Shown here piece after piece: positions 1 to 8,880 of a stretch of 64,000 nucleotides of DNA. Origin of the DNA: Caballeronia sp. INDeC2. GTDB lineage: Bacteria > Pseudomonadota > Gammaproteobacteria > Burkholderiales > Burkholderiaceae. Every line of letters starts with the position of its first letter. Within the stretch, counting starts at the first letter, position 1. The notes under the pieces are model-generated. The model was not told where the DNA came from. It saw only the letters and a program-made list of their open reading frames with translations, and did no database searches. The position numbers and the translations under genes are program-made. Location of the stretch: assembly GCF_023631325.1 (NCBI RefSeq), contig NZ_JALQDG010000012.1:1-64000 (forward strand), read 5' to 3'.

Positions 1-111
1 ATGCACATCGCCGCCGGCGAATTTGCCAACTTCAGCCGCCGCTGCAACCGTGTTCAGCGTCGCGGCCTTGATCGACGCGTTATCGTGTTCCGCAATTACC
101 AGAATCGTCAT
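1..111 (-). CDS. etfA: Electron transfer flavoprotein alpha subunit, 5' end only
   Basis: This is a partial gene that continues beyond the left edge of the window. The visible 37 codons read MTILVIAEHDNASIKAATLN and onward, the usual amino terminus of the ETF alpha subunit (FixB family). The protein binds FAD and AMP-containing cofactor together with EtfB and passes electrons from acyl-CoA dehydrogenases to ETF-ubiquinone oxidoreductase. The start lies 22 bp downstream of the etfB stop on the same strand, so the two genes are almost certainly one operon. The FAD-binding carboxy-terminal domain is outside the window and cannot be judged. Confidence 0.9.
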   Translation of the reverse strand, partial: MTILVIAEHDNASIKAATLNTVAAAAEVGKFAGGDVH

Positions 112-133
112 GTTTTCTCCGCGTATGTGTCGA

Positions 134-883
134 TCAAAGCACCTTGGCTTCGGTCTTGAGCTTTTCGACCAGCGTCTTTACGTCGGGCACCGTGATGCCC
201 GCGCTGCGCTTCGGCGGCTCGACGACCTTCAGCGTCTTCAGGCGCGGTGCGACATCGACGCCCAGATCGGCTGGCTTCACCGTCGTCAACGGCTTCTTCT
301 TCGCCTTCATGATGTTCGGCAGCGTGACGTAGCGCGGTTCGTTCAGGCGCAAGTCGGTCGTGACCACCGCGGGAAGCTTGAGCGACAGGGTTTCCGCGCC
401 GCCATCGACTTCGCGCGACACGGTGGCCTTGCCATCCGCGATCACGACTTTCGATGCGAACGTCGCCTGCGGCAGACCTGCCAGTGCGGCCAGCATCTGA
501 CCGGTCTGATTCGAATCGTCGTCGATGGCCTGCTTGCCGAGAATGACGAGCTCGGGCTTCTCCTGATCGACGAGCGCCTTGAGAATCTTCGCCACCGCCA
601 GCGGCTGCAGCTCATCAGCGGATTCGACGAGAATCGCCCGATCAGCCCCGATGGCCAGCGCCGTGCGCAACGTCTCCTGACACTGCGTCACGCCGCACGA
701 CACGGCGATCACTTCCGTCGCAACGCCCGCTTCCTTCAGACGCACCGCTTCTTCAACGGCGATCTCGTCGAACGGGTTCATCGACATTTTCACGTTGGCA
801 ATATCGACGCCCGTGTTATCCGACTTCACCCGGACCTTCACGTTGTAGTCGACCACGCGCTTGACTGGCACCAGAATTTTCAT
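134..883 (-). CDS. etfB: Electron transfer flavoprotein beta subunit
   Basis: A 249-residue protein, the normal length for EtfB, beginning [20 protein letters not shown], which is the family signature. It forms the soluble ETF heterodimer with EtfA and collects electrons from fatty-acid and amino-acid acyl-CoA dehydrogenases. I chose the ATG at 883 rather than the GTG two codons upstream because a GGAG motif lies seven bases before this ATG, whereas it would be one base from the GTG. etfA follows directly. A TATAAT-like -10 (923-928) and a palindrome (1001-1018) lie upstream. Confidence 0.96.
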   Translation of the reverse strand: MKILVPVKRVVDYNVKVRVKSDNTGVDIANVKMSMNPFDEIAVEEAVRLKEAGVATEVIAVSCGVTQCQETLRTALAIGADRAILVESADELQPLAVAKILKALVDQEKPELVILGKQAIDDDSNQTGQMLAALAGLPQATFASKVVIADGKATVSREVDGGAETLSLKLPAVVTTDLRLNEPRYVTLPNIMKAKKKPLTTVKPADLGVDVAPRLKTLKVVEPPKRSAGITVPDVKTLVEKLKTEAKVL

Positions 884-922
884 GCACACGCTCCAAAGTT
901 ACGATTACGTCAACCCAGCGAC

Positions 923-928
923 ATTATA
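923..928 (-). promoter_or_regulatory. Candidate -10 element of the etfBA promoter
   Basis: The minus strand reads TATAAT here, about 40 bp upstream of the etfB start. No good -35 hexamer is present at 16-18 bp spacing, so the promoter may need an activator. Confidence 0.4.
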
Positions 929-1000
929 CGAGCGACGCGTCCGCTAGCTCCCCGGAATCGGTGGGTTGAGTCGCCATGCAATAGGTATGGGCTTAATTTT

Positions 1001-1018
1001 ATCGAACGATCGTTCTAT
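1001..1018. promoter_or_regulatory. Palindromic operator candidate upstream of etfBA
   Basis: The core GAACGATCGTTC (1004-1015) is a perfect 12 bp palindrome, and flanking AT/AT bases extend it to 18 bp with one mismatched pair. Symmetric sites of this kind are typical of TetR-family repressors. Fatty-acid and acyl-CoA responsive TetR regulators are known to control etf genes in proteobacteria, so that class is a reasonable guess. The site is centred about 125 bp upstream of the etfB start and just past the metQ stop. No regulator gene is adjacent. Confidence 0.5.
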
Positions 1019-1056
1019 TTGTATCCACAAAAACCCGAACGTCGCCGAAAAATCGA

Positions 1057-1851
1057 TCACCAGGCCGTAATCACCGCGCCCGCGTACTTGCCTTCGATGA
1101 ACTGCTTCACCTCCGGCGAATGATAAGCAGCGACCAGTTTCGCGACCCACGGCTTATCCTTGTCGGCCGCGCGGACCGCGATGATGTTCACGTACGGACC
1201 GTGCGGATCTTCGATGGCGATCGCGTCGGCCTTCGGCTTGAGGCCGGCTTCCATCGCGAAATTCGTGTTGATGGCGGCGGCGTCGACGTCGTCGAGCGAG
1301 CGCGGAATCTGCGCCGCGTCGAGTTCGACGATCTTCAGCTTCTTCGGGTTCTCGACGATATCGAGCGGCGTCGCCTTCAGGCCCGCATCCGCGCGCAGCT
1401 TGATCAGACCTTGCTTCTGCAGCAGCAGCAATGCGCGGCCGCCATTGGTCGGATCGTTCGGCACCGCGATGCGCGCGCCATTGCCGAGCGCCGACAGCGA
1501 CTTCAGCTTCTTCGAATAGATGCCCATCGGAAACGTGACGGTATCGGCGACCCGGACAAGCTTGTAGCCGCGGTCTTTCACTTGCGCGTCGAGATACGGC
1601 AGATGCTGATAGCTGTTCGCATCGAGATCGCCGGCGGCGAGCGCGGCGTTCGGCTGCACGTAGTCGGAGAACTCGACGACCGTGATCTTCAGGCCGTTCT
1701 TCGAGGCGACCTGCTTCACCACGTCCATGATCTGCGCGTGCGGGCCGCCGGTCACGCCCAGCTTGATCGCGTCTTCGGCGTGCGCGACTCCGTTGAAAAG
1801 CGTTGCGCTCAGCACCGCGGCGGCGAACTTCAAAATGAATCGACGTTGCAT
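1057..1851 (-). CDS. metQ: Methionine ABC transporter substrate-binding protein
   Basis: A 264-residue NlpA/MetQ-family periplasmic binding protein, recognised from GVTGGPHAQIMDVVKQVA near the amino terminus and VVEFSDYVQPNAALAAGDLDA after it. The signal peptide (residues 1-26) ends in AHA-ED, a signal peptidase I type site. I see no lipobox cysteine, unlike E. coli MetQ, so it is probably a soluble periplasmic protein. It would bind methionine (D- or L-) and deliver it to MetI/MetN. It is the last gene of metN-metI-metQ, 15 bp after metI. Confidence 0.93.
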   Translation of the reverse strand: MQRRFILKFAAAVLSATLFNGVAHAEDAIKLGVTGGPHAQIMDVVKQVASKNGLKITVVEFSDYVQPNAALAAGDLDANSYQHLPYLDAQVKDRGYKLVRVADTVTFPMGIYSKKLKSLSALGNGARIAVPNDPTNGGRALLLLQKQGLIKLRADAGLKATPLDIVENPKKLKIVELDAAQIPRSLDDVDAAAINTNFAMEAGLKPKADAIAIEDPHGPYVNIIAVRAADKDKPWVAKLVAAYHSPEVKQFIEGKYAGAVITAW

Positions 1852-1866
1852 GGTTTTCTTGAGTGG

Positions 1867-2520
1867 TTATTTGTGGCTGAGACGGCGAACGAGCCAGTCG
1901 CCGAACGATTGCACGAGTTGCACGAACACGATCAGGATGATGACCACCATAATCATCACTTCGGGCAGGAAGCGCTGATAGCCATAGCGGATGCCGAGAT
2001 CGCCGAGACCGCCGCCGCCGATCGCGCCCGCCATCGCCGAATAGCCGACGAGCGACACGAACGTGATCGTGAGCCCCGCGACGACGCCCGGCAGCGATTC
2101 CGGCAACAGCACCTTGAAGACGATCTGGCGGGTGGTCGCGCCCATCGCCTGCGCGGCTTCGATGAGACCGCGATCCACTTCGCGCAGCGCCGTTTCGACG
2201 AGCCGTGCGATGAACGGCGCAGCGGCGATGGTCAACGGCACGACGGCGGCCGCGGTGCCGATCGACGAGCCGACGACGAGGCGCGTGAACGGAATCACCG
2301 CGACGAGCAGGATGATGAACGGCGTCGAGCGCACCGCATTGACTACGCCGCCGAGCACGCGATTCACGCCGATGTTCTGCAGCACGCCGTCGCGATCGGT
2401 CAGATAGAGCAACACGCCGAGCGGCAGGCCGACGGCCGCGCCCACGAGTCCCGAGATGCCGACCATGATCAGCGTTTCCCAGAACGACTGCACGAACATG
2501 TCGAACATTTCACTCAACAT
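1867..2520 (-). CDS. metI: Methionine ABC transporter permease
   Basis: The ATG at 2520 gives 217 residues, the same length as E. coli MetI, beginning [20 protein letters not shown]. The protein is an integral membrane permease with several hydrophobic helices. An EAA-type loop ([20 protein letters not shown], about residues 130-150) is where the MetN ATPase would dock. The start overlaps the metN stop by 11 bp, consistent with translational coupling. The reading frame is open further upstream, but that extension would overlap metN more deeply and has no homology. Confidence 0.94.
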   Translation of the reverse strand: MLSEMFDMFVQSFWETLIMVGISGLVGAAVGLPLGVLLYLTDRDGVLQNIGVNRVLGGVVNAVRSTPFIILLVAVIPFTRLVVGSSIGTAAAVVPLTIAAAPFIARLVETALREVDRGLIEAAQAMGATTRQIVFKVLLPESLPGVVAGLTITFVSLVGYSAMAGAIGGGGLGDLGIRYGYQRFLPEVMIMVVIILIVFVQLVQSFGDWLVRRLSHK

Positions 2521-3544
2521 GGGACAACTCCTCCACGACGACACCTTGAGAACGCAAATACTCGATCGCCTCCGCGATTTTCACCGGCTGGCCGCCCGCG
2601 AGCACCGCGAGCGAGCCGAACGCCTGCCCCTGAATCTCATCGATCTGGCCGTGCAGGATGTTGAAATCGAGCTCGTAGCGGCGGATCGTCTCCGAGAGAA
2701 TCGGCTGATCGACGCCCGATCCCGTGAACGCGAGCCGCAGCAAATGGCCGCTGCCCGTCTTAAGACGCTCGATGACGCGCGCCTTCAACGCGGGCGGCAA
2801 CTCGTGCGCGATCACATCGCCGATCAGCGCGCGCGTGACTTCGTGATGCGGCTGCATGAAGACATCGACGACCTTGCCCTCTTCGACCACGCGGCCCGCG
2901 TCGAGCACCGCCACGCGATCGCACACCTGCTTGATCACTTCCATCTGATGCGTGATGAGCACGATCGTGAGGCCGAGTTCGCGATTGATCTTGCGCAGCA
3001 GATCGAGAATCGCCCGCGTGGTTTCCGGATCGAGCGCGGACGTGGCTTCGTCGGAAAGCAGCACTTGCGGCTTGCTCGCGAGCGCCCGCGCGATGCCCAC
3101 GCGCTGCTTCTGCCCGCCGCTGATCTGCGCGGGATACTTGTCCTTGTGCGTCGTGAGACCGACGAGATCGAGCAACGGCAGAACGGCCGCCTCGATCTCC
3201 GCGCGCTTCTTGCCGGCGAGTTCGAGCGGCAGCGCGACGTTGTCGTACACCGTGCGCGAACTCAGCAGATTGAAATGCTGAAAGATCATGCCGATGTCGC
3301 GGCGCGCCGCGCGCAGATCGTCCTTGCGTAGCGTCGTGAGATCGCGTCCGTCGACAATCACGTTGCCTTCGCTCGGCCGCGTGAGCAGATTAATGGTGCG
3401 CACCAGCGTGCTTTTGCCCGCGCCGCTGCGCCCGATGATGCCGAACACTTCGCCGGCGGGGATCGTCAGATTGACGTTGTGTAGCGCTTCGACCCAGCCG
3501 CGGGGCCCGGCGAAGCGCTGCGAGAGATTGCGTATTTCGATCAT
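2510..3544 (-). CDS. metN: Methionine ABC transporter ATP-binding protein
   Basis: From the ATG at 3544 the protein has 344 residues (E. coli MetN 343). It has a Walker A motif (GRSGAGKS), an ABC signature (SGGQKQR) and a Walker B/D-loop ([12 protein letters not shown]). A carboxy-terminal ACT-like NIL domain, which senses methionine in this family, occupies about residues 265-340. The frame is open upstream of the chosen start, but [11 protein letters not shown] is the family amino terminus. metN is the first gene of metNIQ. A strong hairpin lies 26 bp upstream of the start. I did not find a recognised methionine riboswitch. Confidence 0.95.
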   Translation of the reverse strand: MIEIRNLSQRFAGPRGWVEALHNVNLTIPAGEVFGIIGRSGAGKSTLVRTINLLTRPSEGNVIVDGRDLTTLRKDDLRAARRDIGMIFQHFNLLSSRTVYDNVALPLELAGKKRAEIEAAVLPLLDLVGLTTHKDKYPAQISGGQKQRVGIARALASKPQVLLSDEATSALDPETTRAILDLLRKINRELGLTIVLITHQMEVIKQVCDRVAVLDAGRVVEEGKVVDVFMQPHHEVTRALIGDVIAHELPPALKARVIERLKTGSGHLLRLAFTGSGVDQPILSETIRRYELDFNILHGQIDEIQGQAFGSLAVLAGGQPVKIAEAIEYLRSQGVVVEELSHVE

Positions 3545-3569
3545 GAAAAATGCAAACGGCGGAAGGCTC

Positions 3570-3592
3570 GCGCGGGTGAAACGCACCCGCGC
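3570..3592 (-). promoter_or_regulatory. Perfect 9-bp stem-loop in the metN leader
   Basis: GCGCGGGTG and CACCCGCGC form a perfect stem around a five-base loop, 26 bp upstream of the metN ATG. It has no U-run and so is not a simple terminator. It could affect translation initiation or mRNA stability. It matches no riboswitch class that I can recognise. Confidence 0.35.
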
Positions 3593-3761
3593 CGCCGGCC
3601 GCCGTTTGTTCGTAGTCGTAGCTGTGTAGTAACGTCGCCCGCGATTTTACCGGAGGCGTTACATTCTGTTTAATAATGAATTCGGATCGGCTAATTACCG
3701 TGGGATATTTGACGGGTGGTCTCGCCGCCGGGTCCAGCGACACCAAGCCACCCAACACACT

Positions 3762-4685
3762 CTAGAGCTCAGCTAGAACGCGCAAATGCGCAACCACACT
3801 ACGCCCAAGCGCCGAAAGGTTATACCCACCCTCAAGACAACTCACAATCCGCCCTTGAGCATGCCGCTTCGCCACAGCGCGAATCTGCTCGGTGATCCAC
3901 GCGTAATCGTCCTCGACAAGACCCATATTGGCCATGTCGTCTTCGCGATGCGCGTCGAAGCCCGCCGAGACGAAGATCATCTGCGGCTTGAACTCGTCGA
4001 GCCGCGGCAGCCACAACATGTCGACGACTTCGCGCACCTGCATGCCCTTCGTGCGCGCGGGCAGCGGCACGTTGACCATGTTTTGCGCGTGATTATCGGC
4101 GCCGCTGAACGGATAGAACGGATGCTGAAAGAAGCTGCACATCAGCACCCGCGAGTCGCCGCTGAACGCGGCCTCCGTGCCGTTGCCGTGATGCACGTCG
4201 AAGTCGACGATCGCGACTCGCTGCAGTCCGTGCACTTCCAGCGCATGACGCGCGGCGATCGCCACGTTGTTGAAAAGGCAGAAGCCCATCGCGCGCGCGG
4301 GCTCCGCGTGATGGCCCGGCGGGCGCACGCTGCAGAATGCGTTGTCGTATCGCCCTTCCATCACCGCATCGGTGGCCGCGATCGCCGCGCCCGCCGCGCG
4401 CAATGCGGCGCGGTAGGACTCGGGGCACATGGACGTATCCGGATCGAGTTCGCTTCTGCCCGACTCGGGCGTGCGGCTCTTGATGTAATCGATGTGCGCC
4501 TGCGTGTGCACGCGCGCGAGTTCGGCTTCCTCGGCGAGCGGCGCTTCCTCGCGTTCGATGAGCGAATCGATCCGGCTCGCGATCAGTTGATCTTCGATCG
4601 CCTGCAAACGCGCCGGACATTCGGGGTGCCATTGGCCGTTGTCGTGCCGGAGGCAATCGGGGTGGGAGTAGAAGCCGGTGGCCAT
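3762..4685 (-). CDS. Histone deacetylase family amidohydrolase
   Basis: A 307-residue member of the arginase/deacetylase superfamily, close to bacterial class II histone-deacetylase-like and acetylpolyamine amidohydrolases. The zinc-site motifs are RPPGHH (residues 121-126) and DFDVHHGNGT (161-170). SAGFDAH and EGGYN follow in the carboxy-terminal half. All active-site His/Asp positions I can check are present, so it should be an active zinc hydrolase. The true substrate (acetyl-lysine, acetylpolyamine or other acetylamide) cannot be read from sequence. It is divergent from mltB. The last ~60 codons use more G/T-ending codons than the rest of the gene. Confidence 0.9.
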   Translation of the reverse strand: MATGFYSHPDCLRHDNGQWHPECPARLQAIEDQLIASRIDSLIEREEAPLAEEAELARVHTQAHIDYIKSRTPESGRSELDPDTSMCPESYRAALRAAGAAIAATDAVMEGRYDNAFCSVRPPGHHAEPARAMGFCLFNNVAIAARHALEVHGLQRVAIVDFDVHHGNGTEAAFSGDSRVLMCSFFQHPFYPFSGADNHAQNMVNVPLPARTKGMQVREVVDMLWLPRLDEFKPQMIFVSAGFDAHREDDMANMGLVEDDYAWITEQIRAVAKRHAQGRIVSCLEGGYNLSALGRSVVAHLRVLAEL

Positions 4686-5004
4686 GATGTCTCGCAGTGC
4701 CGCTTTCGTCGGCTCTCGTCTCGTGTTTTTTCGTCATACGCGACCACGTGTCGCGCAATTGACGTTAAGTTACCACACCGTTCGGCGCGTCCGCCTTCGC
4801 CCGGGCACGCGGGCAGTCCGGGCGCGAAGCGTCGGTTATACTGCCCCGACGCCTTGCCGGCCGAGCGGTTGCGCGCGGCAGGTTGCAGGCCGTTGCGTTC
4901 AGTTGAGAATCGTTGCAGATCGGTTTCGATCGGTTCGACTTCACACGCGTTCTGGCCGCTCGCGCATCAGTCGTCGCCCCTACCGCCCCCCAACCACGCA
5001 CACT
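4686..5004. promoter_or_regulatory. Divergent promoter region between the deacetylase and mltB
   Basis: This 319 bp gap carries the starts of two divergent genes. On the plus strand TATACT at 4837-4842 is a plausible -10 for mltB, with a weak -35. I see no clear operator and no additional gene. Confidence 0.4.
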
Positions 5005-6174
5005 ATGACTTTCCAGTTTGCTCCGTTCGACTTCACGGCTCAGTTCAAGCCGGCAAAGCGCGCACTCGTTGCTTCCCTCGTCTGCGCGCTCGGCTTTCTC
5101 TCCAACAGTGCCTTTGCGCAGTCGCAGCAACCGCAGGCCGCGACGCCGCAAGGGCAGGTGTTCGAAGAAGAGATCGTGCCGCAACGCTACGCGAACAATC
5201 CGAATGTCGATGCGTTCATCAACGACATGGTCGCGCGCTACGACTTCGATTCGTCGGCGCTGCACGATCTGTTCGCCCGCGTGAGTTATTCGGCGACGGC
5301 GGCGAAGCTGGTCCTGCCGTCCCCCACGCCGCAAGCCAAGAACTGGCGCGCGTATCAGGCGCGTTTCATCGAGCCAATTCGCATCAACGCGGGCGTGAAA
5401 TTCTGGCGCGCGAATCAGGCGACGTTGCAGCGGGCCGCGGAGCAATTCGGTGTGCCGCCTGAGGTGATCGTCGGGATCATCGGCGTCGAGACGATCTACG
5501 GGAAGTACATGGGCAACTTCCGCGCGCTCGACGCGCTGACCACGCTCACCTTCGACTATCCGAACACGCCGAACCGCACCGAGCGCATGGCGACGTTCCG
5601 CAAGAATCTGGAAGACCTTCTCGTGTGGACGCGCGATTCGCAGATCGATCCGACGACCGTGCTCGGTTCGTACACCGGCGCGATCGGCATTCCGCAGTTC
5701 CTGCCGAGCAGCATCGTGCAATACGCGGTCGATTATGACGGCAACAGCCGCATCGATCTGCGCACGAGTCCGGCGGACGCCATCGGCAGCGTGGCGAACT
5801 ATCTGAAGCAGAACGGCTGGGAGCCGGGGCGACCGGTCGTGTGGCGTATCGCCGGCGATGTCGGCAGTCAGGGCATTGCGCAGGCCGCCGCCGATGGTTC
5901 GCCCGAGCCGAAGTGGTCGCTCGCGCAGCTGACGAAAGCCGGCATGCTGCTCAACGAGCCGGGATTGAACATCGACGCTCAGGCGCCGACGCCTCTCACC
6001 GTGGTCGATCTTCCGACGCCCGGCCGCGCGACCGAATACACGCTCGGGCTAAAGAACTTCTACGTGCTCACGCGCTACAACCGCAGCTTCTTCTATGCGC
6101 TCGCGGTGTATCAGCTCGGCGAGGCGGTGAAGGCGCGCATGATGGCGGGCGACACAGGCACGAACTCGCAGTGA
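5005..6174 (+). CDS. mltB: Lytic murein transglycosylase B
   Basis: A 389-residue MltB-family (GH103) lytic transglycosylase. The ATG at 5005 is followed by a signal peptide ending SNSAFA-Q at about residue 38. The catalytic glutamate lies in GVETIYGKYMGNFRAL, and GAIGIPQFLPSSIVQYAVDYD is the second conserved block. It cleaves the MurNAc-GlcNAc bond of peptidoglycan to give 1,6-anhydro products. There is no lipobox cysteine, so this is a soluble periplasmic form rather than the E. coli lipoprotein form. The frame is open far upstream, but that part has no homology. Confidence 0.94.
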   Translation: MTFQFAPFDFTAQFKPAKRALVASLVCALGFLSNSAFAQSQQPQAATPQGQVFEEEIVPQRYANNPNVDAFINDMVARYDFDSSALHDLFARVSYSATAAKLVLPSPTPQAKNWRAYQARFIEPIRINAGVKFWRANQATLQRAAEQFGVPPEVIVGIIGVETIYGKYMGNFRALDALTTLTFDYPNTPNRTERMATFRKNLEDLLVWTRDSQIDPTTVLGSYTGAIGIPQFLPSSIVQYAVDYDGNSRIDLRTSPADAIGSVANYLKQNGWEPGRPVVWRIAGDVGSQGIAQAAADGSPEPKWSLAQLTKAGMLLNEPGLNIDAQAPTPLTVVDLPTPGRATEYTLGLKNFYVLTRYNRSFFYALAVYQLGEAVKARMMAGDTGTNSQ

Positions 6175-6194
6175 CTTTCAGTCAGCCTCGCGCG

Positions 6195-6224
6195 TAAAAA
6201 ACCCCGGCTTGCCGAGGTTTTTTT
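6195..6224. terminator. Bidirectional terminator between mltB and cysM
   Basis: A stem (arms 6196-6208 and 6211-6224, one mismatch) is flanked by an A-run on the left and a T-run on the right. It can therefore end both mltB and the converging cysM transcript. Confidence 0.8.
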
Positions 6225-6235
6225 CATTCACCGCA

Positions 6236-7138
6236 TCAAGCCGGAAACACGCCCGTCGACAGATAACGATCCCCACGATCACACACGATGAACACGATCG
6301 TCGCGTTCTCCACCTGACGCGCGATGCGCAGCGCGACTTCGCACGCGCCGCCTGACGAGATGCCCGCGAAGATGCCTTCGACCGATGCGAGGCGTCGCGC
6401 CATTGTTTCCGACGCCGCCTGACTCACGTTCTCCACGCGATCGACACGGCTGCGATCGAAGATCTTCGGCAGATACGCTTCCGGCCACTTGCGAATGCCC
6501 GGAATGCGCGAGCCGTCTTCCGGCTGCGCGCCGATGATCTCGATCTTCTGATTCTGTTCCTTCAAATACTTCGACACGCCCATAATCGTGCCGGTCGTGC
6601 CCATCGACGAAACGAAGTGCGTGAGGCGGCCTTCGGTCTGACGCCACAGTTCGGGGCCGGTCCCTTCGTAATGCGCGAGCGGGTTGTCGGGATTCGCGAA
6701 CTGATCGAGGATGATGCCCTTGCCGTCGCGCTGCATCTGATCGGCGAGATCGCGCGCGTATTCCATGCCGCCCGTCACCGGCGTGAGCACGATTTCCGCG
6801 CCGTACGCGGCCATGCTCTGACGGCGCTCGATCGACAAATCTTCAGGCATGAGCAGGACCATCTTGTAGCCGCGCATCGCGGCGGCCATCGCGAGCGCGA
6901 TGCCCGTATTGCCGCTCGTCGCTTCGATCAGCGTGTCGCCCGGCTTGATGCGGCCACGCTCTTCAGCTTTCCTGATCATCGACAAAGCCGGGCGATCCTT
7001 CACCGACCCCGCCGGATTGTTGCCCTCGAGCTTACCCAGCACGACGTTGTTACGGCTGCGGATGTCGTCGTCCACGAGGCGGACGAGTTGCACGAGCGGC
7101 GTGTTGCCGATCGTGTCTTCGATAGTCATATAAGCCAT
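6236..7138 (-). CDS. cysM: Cysteine synthase B (O-acetylserine sulfhydrylase)
   Basis: A 300-residue PLP-dependent enzyme of the cysteine synthase family. It has the PLP-lysine motif NPAGSVKDRPA near residue 42 and the phosphate-binding loop ATSGNTGIALA. The subtype is CysM rather than CysK, judged from the sequence after the loop (MAAAMRGYKMVLLMPEDLS). It converts O-acetylserine and sulfide, or thiosulfate, to cysteine or S-sulfocysteine. I placed the start at MAYMTIEDTIGNTPL; the upstream open frame lacks homology. It is a single-gene transcript with terminators on both sides. Confidence 0.93.
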   Translation of the reverse strand: MAYMTIEDTIGNTPLVQLVRLVDDDIRSRNNVVLGKLEGNNPAGSVKDRPALSMIRKAEERGRIKPGDTLIEATSGNTGIALAMAAAMRGYKMVLLMPEDLSIERRQSMAAYGAEIVLTPVTGGMEYARDLADQMQRDGKGIILDQFANPDNPLAHYEGTGPELWRQTEGRLTHFVSSMGTTGTIMGVSKYLKEQNQKIEIIGAQPEDGSRIPGIRKWPEAYLPKIFDRSRVDRVENVSQAASETMARRLASVEGIFAGISSGGACEVALRIARQVENATIVFIVCDRGDRYLSTGVFPA

Positions 7139-7300
7139 ATGCGGAAGCGGTCCATCCCCACGCACGACTCGTCTGCCGCGGGGAATTTGATATAGGGATT
7201 CGTCGATTGTAGCCCACCGGTTCTGCCGACGCCGGCGCACCCCTGATGCGCGGATGGATTGCCGCGCGAAGTCTGCGCGTGCCCCGGCGTTCGCGCATGC

Positions 7301-7331
7301 AAAAAACCCCGCGGGGAGGCCGTCCGCGGGG
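7301..7331 (-). terminator. Rho-independent terminator after comEA
   Basis: Perfect 8 bp arms CCCCGCGG (7307-7314) and CCGCGGGG (7324-7331) are followed on the minus strand by six Ts. It ends the comEA transcript upstream of cysM. Confidence 0.85.
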
Positions 7332-7403
7332 AGCCCAAAACAACGGGAGGCTGAAGGAGACCGGTGGCGCGCCGTGTACCAGGGCGCGCCTTCGCGTCTT
7401 CCG

Positions 7404-7793
7404 CTATTTCTTCACGACGACCGGTTTGGCCGATGTGGACGCCGAAACCGGCGTGACGACCGCCGAGTTCGCCGCACCGGGCGGTGCGACGTTACCCGAT
7501 GTCGCGGCCGCGGCCGTCTTCGACGCGGCGCCGACGGTCAGCCCCTCCGCTTCGAGACGTTGAACCGTCTTGCCGCCCATGCCCTTCACGCGCGTGCTGA
7601 GATCGTTGGCGTCCTTGAAGGGGCCGTGTGCCTGACGTTCATCGAGAATGGCTTTCGCCTTCGCCGGACCGATGCCCTTGATGCCGCGCAACGCGTCGGC
7701 GTTCGCGGAATTGACGTCGACGGCCGCCCACGCGCTACCGATGGAAAAGATGAGCGCAAACGCGGCGATCGACGAGAGTGCTTGCTTGAACAT
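7404..7793 (-). CDS. Secreted helix-hairpin-helix DNA-binding protein, ComEA-like
   Basis: A 129-residue protein with a signal peptide (residues 1-23, ending AWA) followed by a tandem helix-hairpin-helix domain. The domain reads VDVNSANADALRGIKGIGPAKAKAILDER and then FKDANDLSTRVKGMGGKTVQRL. Proteins of this type bind double-stranded DNA in the periplasm and help pull transforming DNA inward. The Ala/Val-rich tail (about residues 95-129) ends in KPVVVKK and looks disordered. No other competence genes are nearby. It follows hldD by 75 bp and may be co-transcribed with it. Confidence 0.85.
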   Translation of the reverse strand: MFKQALSSIAAFALIFSIGSAWAAVDVNSANADALRGIKGIGPAKAKAILDERQAHGPFKDANDLSTRVKGMGGKTVQRLEAEGLTVGAASKTAAAATSGNVAPPGAANSAVVTPVSASTSAKPVVVKK

Positions 7794-7868
7794 GACTGAG
7801 TCTCCGTGAAGAACCGGCCGGCACCAGCGCCAACCGTGAGACCCAGTGTAGAGAGACTCGAAACGCGT

Positions 7869-8861
7869 TTATAGCTGGCCGAATAGCCAACGCACGTAGC
7901 GATCGACGCCTTCCTGAACCGTCAGGAACGGCGCGTCATAACCTGCCGCGCGCAGGCGCGACTGGTCGGCTTGCGTGAAGCATTGGTACTTGCCGCGCAG
8001 TGCGTCCGGGAACGGCACGTACTCGATTAGCCCGCGCTGCACCAGCTCCGCGAGCGACAGCGACGCTTCGCCGTCGAGCGCGCGCATCGAGTTCACGACC
8101 GTCGACGCGATATCGTTGAACGGCTGCGCGCGTCCCGTGCCGAGGTTGAAGATGCCCGACTTCTCCGGGTGATCGAAGAAGAACAGGTTCACCTTCACGA
8201 CATCTTCGACCGAGATGAAGTCGCGCGTCTGCTCGCCGGCCGCGTAGCCGTTGTATTCGCCGAATAGCTTGACCTTGCCTTCCGAGCGGAACTGGTTGAA
8301 GTTGTGAAACGCGACCGACGCCATGCGGCCCTTGTGCGTCTCGCGCGGACCATACACGTTGAAGTAGCGAAATCCGGCGATCTGACTGTGCGCCTTCGGC
8401 AACACCTGACGCACGATCTGATCGAAGAGAAACTTCGAGTAACCGTAGACATTGAGCGGCTTCTCGACTTCGCGCTCCTCGACGAAGCGGCTCGACCCGC
8501 CGTAAGTCGCCGCCGACGACGCATACAGGAATTGCGCGCCATGCGCGAGGCACGCGTCCATGACGTCGCGGCTGTAGCGGAAGTTGTTCTCCATCATGTA
8601 GCGGCCGTCGGTTTCCATCGTGTCCGAACAGGCGCCTTCATGAAACACCGCGCGCACGCGGCCGAAATCGCCGCGCCTGAAGCGCTCGACAAACTCGGTT
8701 TTATCGAGATAATCGTCGATCTCGCAATCGACCAGATTCTTGAATTTGTCGGCGCGTGTGAGATTGTCGACCGCGATCACGCGGTTCTCGCCACGTTCGT
8801 TCAGCGCCTTGACGATATTGCTGCCGATAAATCCGGCAGCACCGGTCACGATGATGGTCAT
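7869..8861 (-). CDS. hldD: ADP-L-glycero-D-manno-heptose 6-epimerase
   Basis: A 330-residue NAD(P)-dependent epimerase of the extended SDR class, beginning [17 protein letters not shown] with the Rossmann GxxGxxG. The catalytic Tyr139-xxx-Lys143 lies in NVYGYSKF. It makes ADP-L-glycero-D-manno-heptose, the heptose donor for the inner core of LPS. The start at 8861 removes a 61-codon upstream extension that overlaps hldA and has no homology. It follows hldA by 19 bp, as expected for enzymes of the same pathway. Confidence 0.96.
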   Translation of the reverse strand: MTIIVTGAAGFIGSNIVKALNERGENRVIAVDNLTRADKFKNLVDCEIDDYLDKTEFVERFRRGDFGRVRAVFHEGACSDTMETDGRYMMENNFRYSRDVMDACLAHGAQFLYASSAATYGGSSRFVEEREVEKPLNVYGYSKFLFDQIVRQVLPKAHSQIAGFRYFNVYGPRETHKGRMASVAFHNFNQFRSEGKVKLFGEYNGYAAGEQTRDFISVEDVVKVNLFFFDHPEKSGIFNLGTGRAQPFNDIASTVVNSMRALDGEASLSLAELVQRGLIEYVPFPDALRGKYQCFTQADQSRLRAAGYDAPFLTVQEGVDRYVRWLFGQL

Positions 8862-8880
8862 GGCGAAGTATGAGATAAGG

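Noticed and set aside
3545..3761. A methionine or SAM riboswitch before metN
   Set aside because: I found only a simple stem-loop and none of the conserved cores of known SAM or SAH riboswitches.
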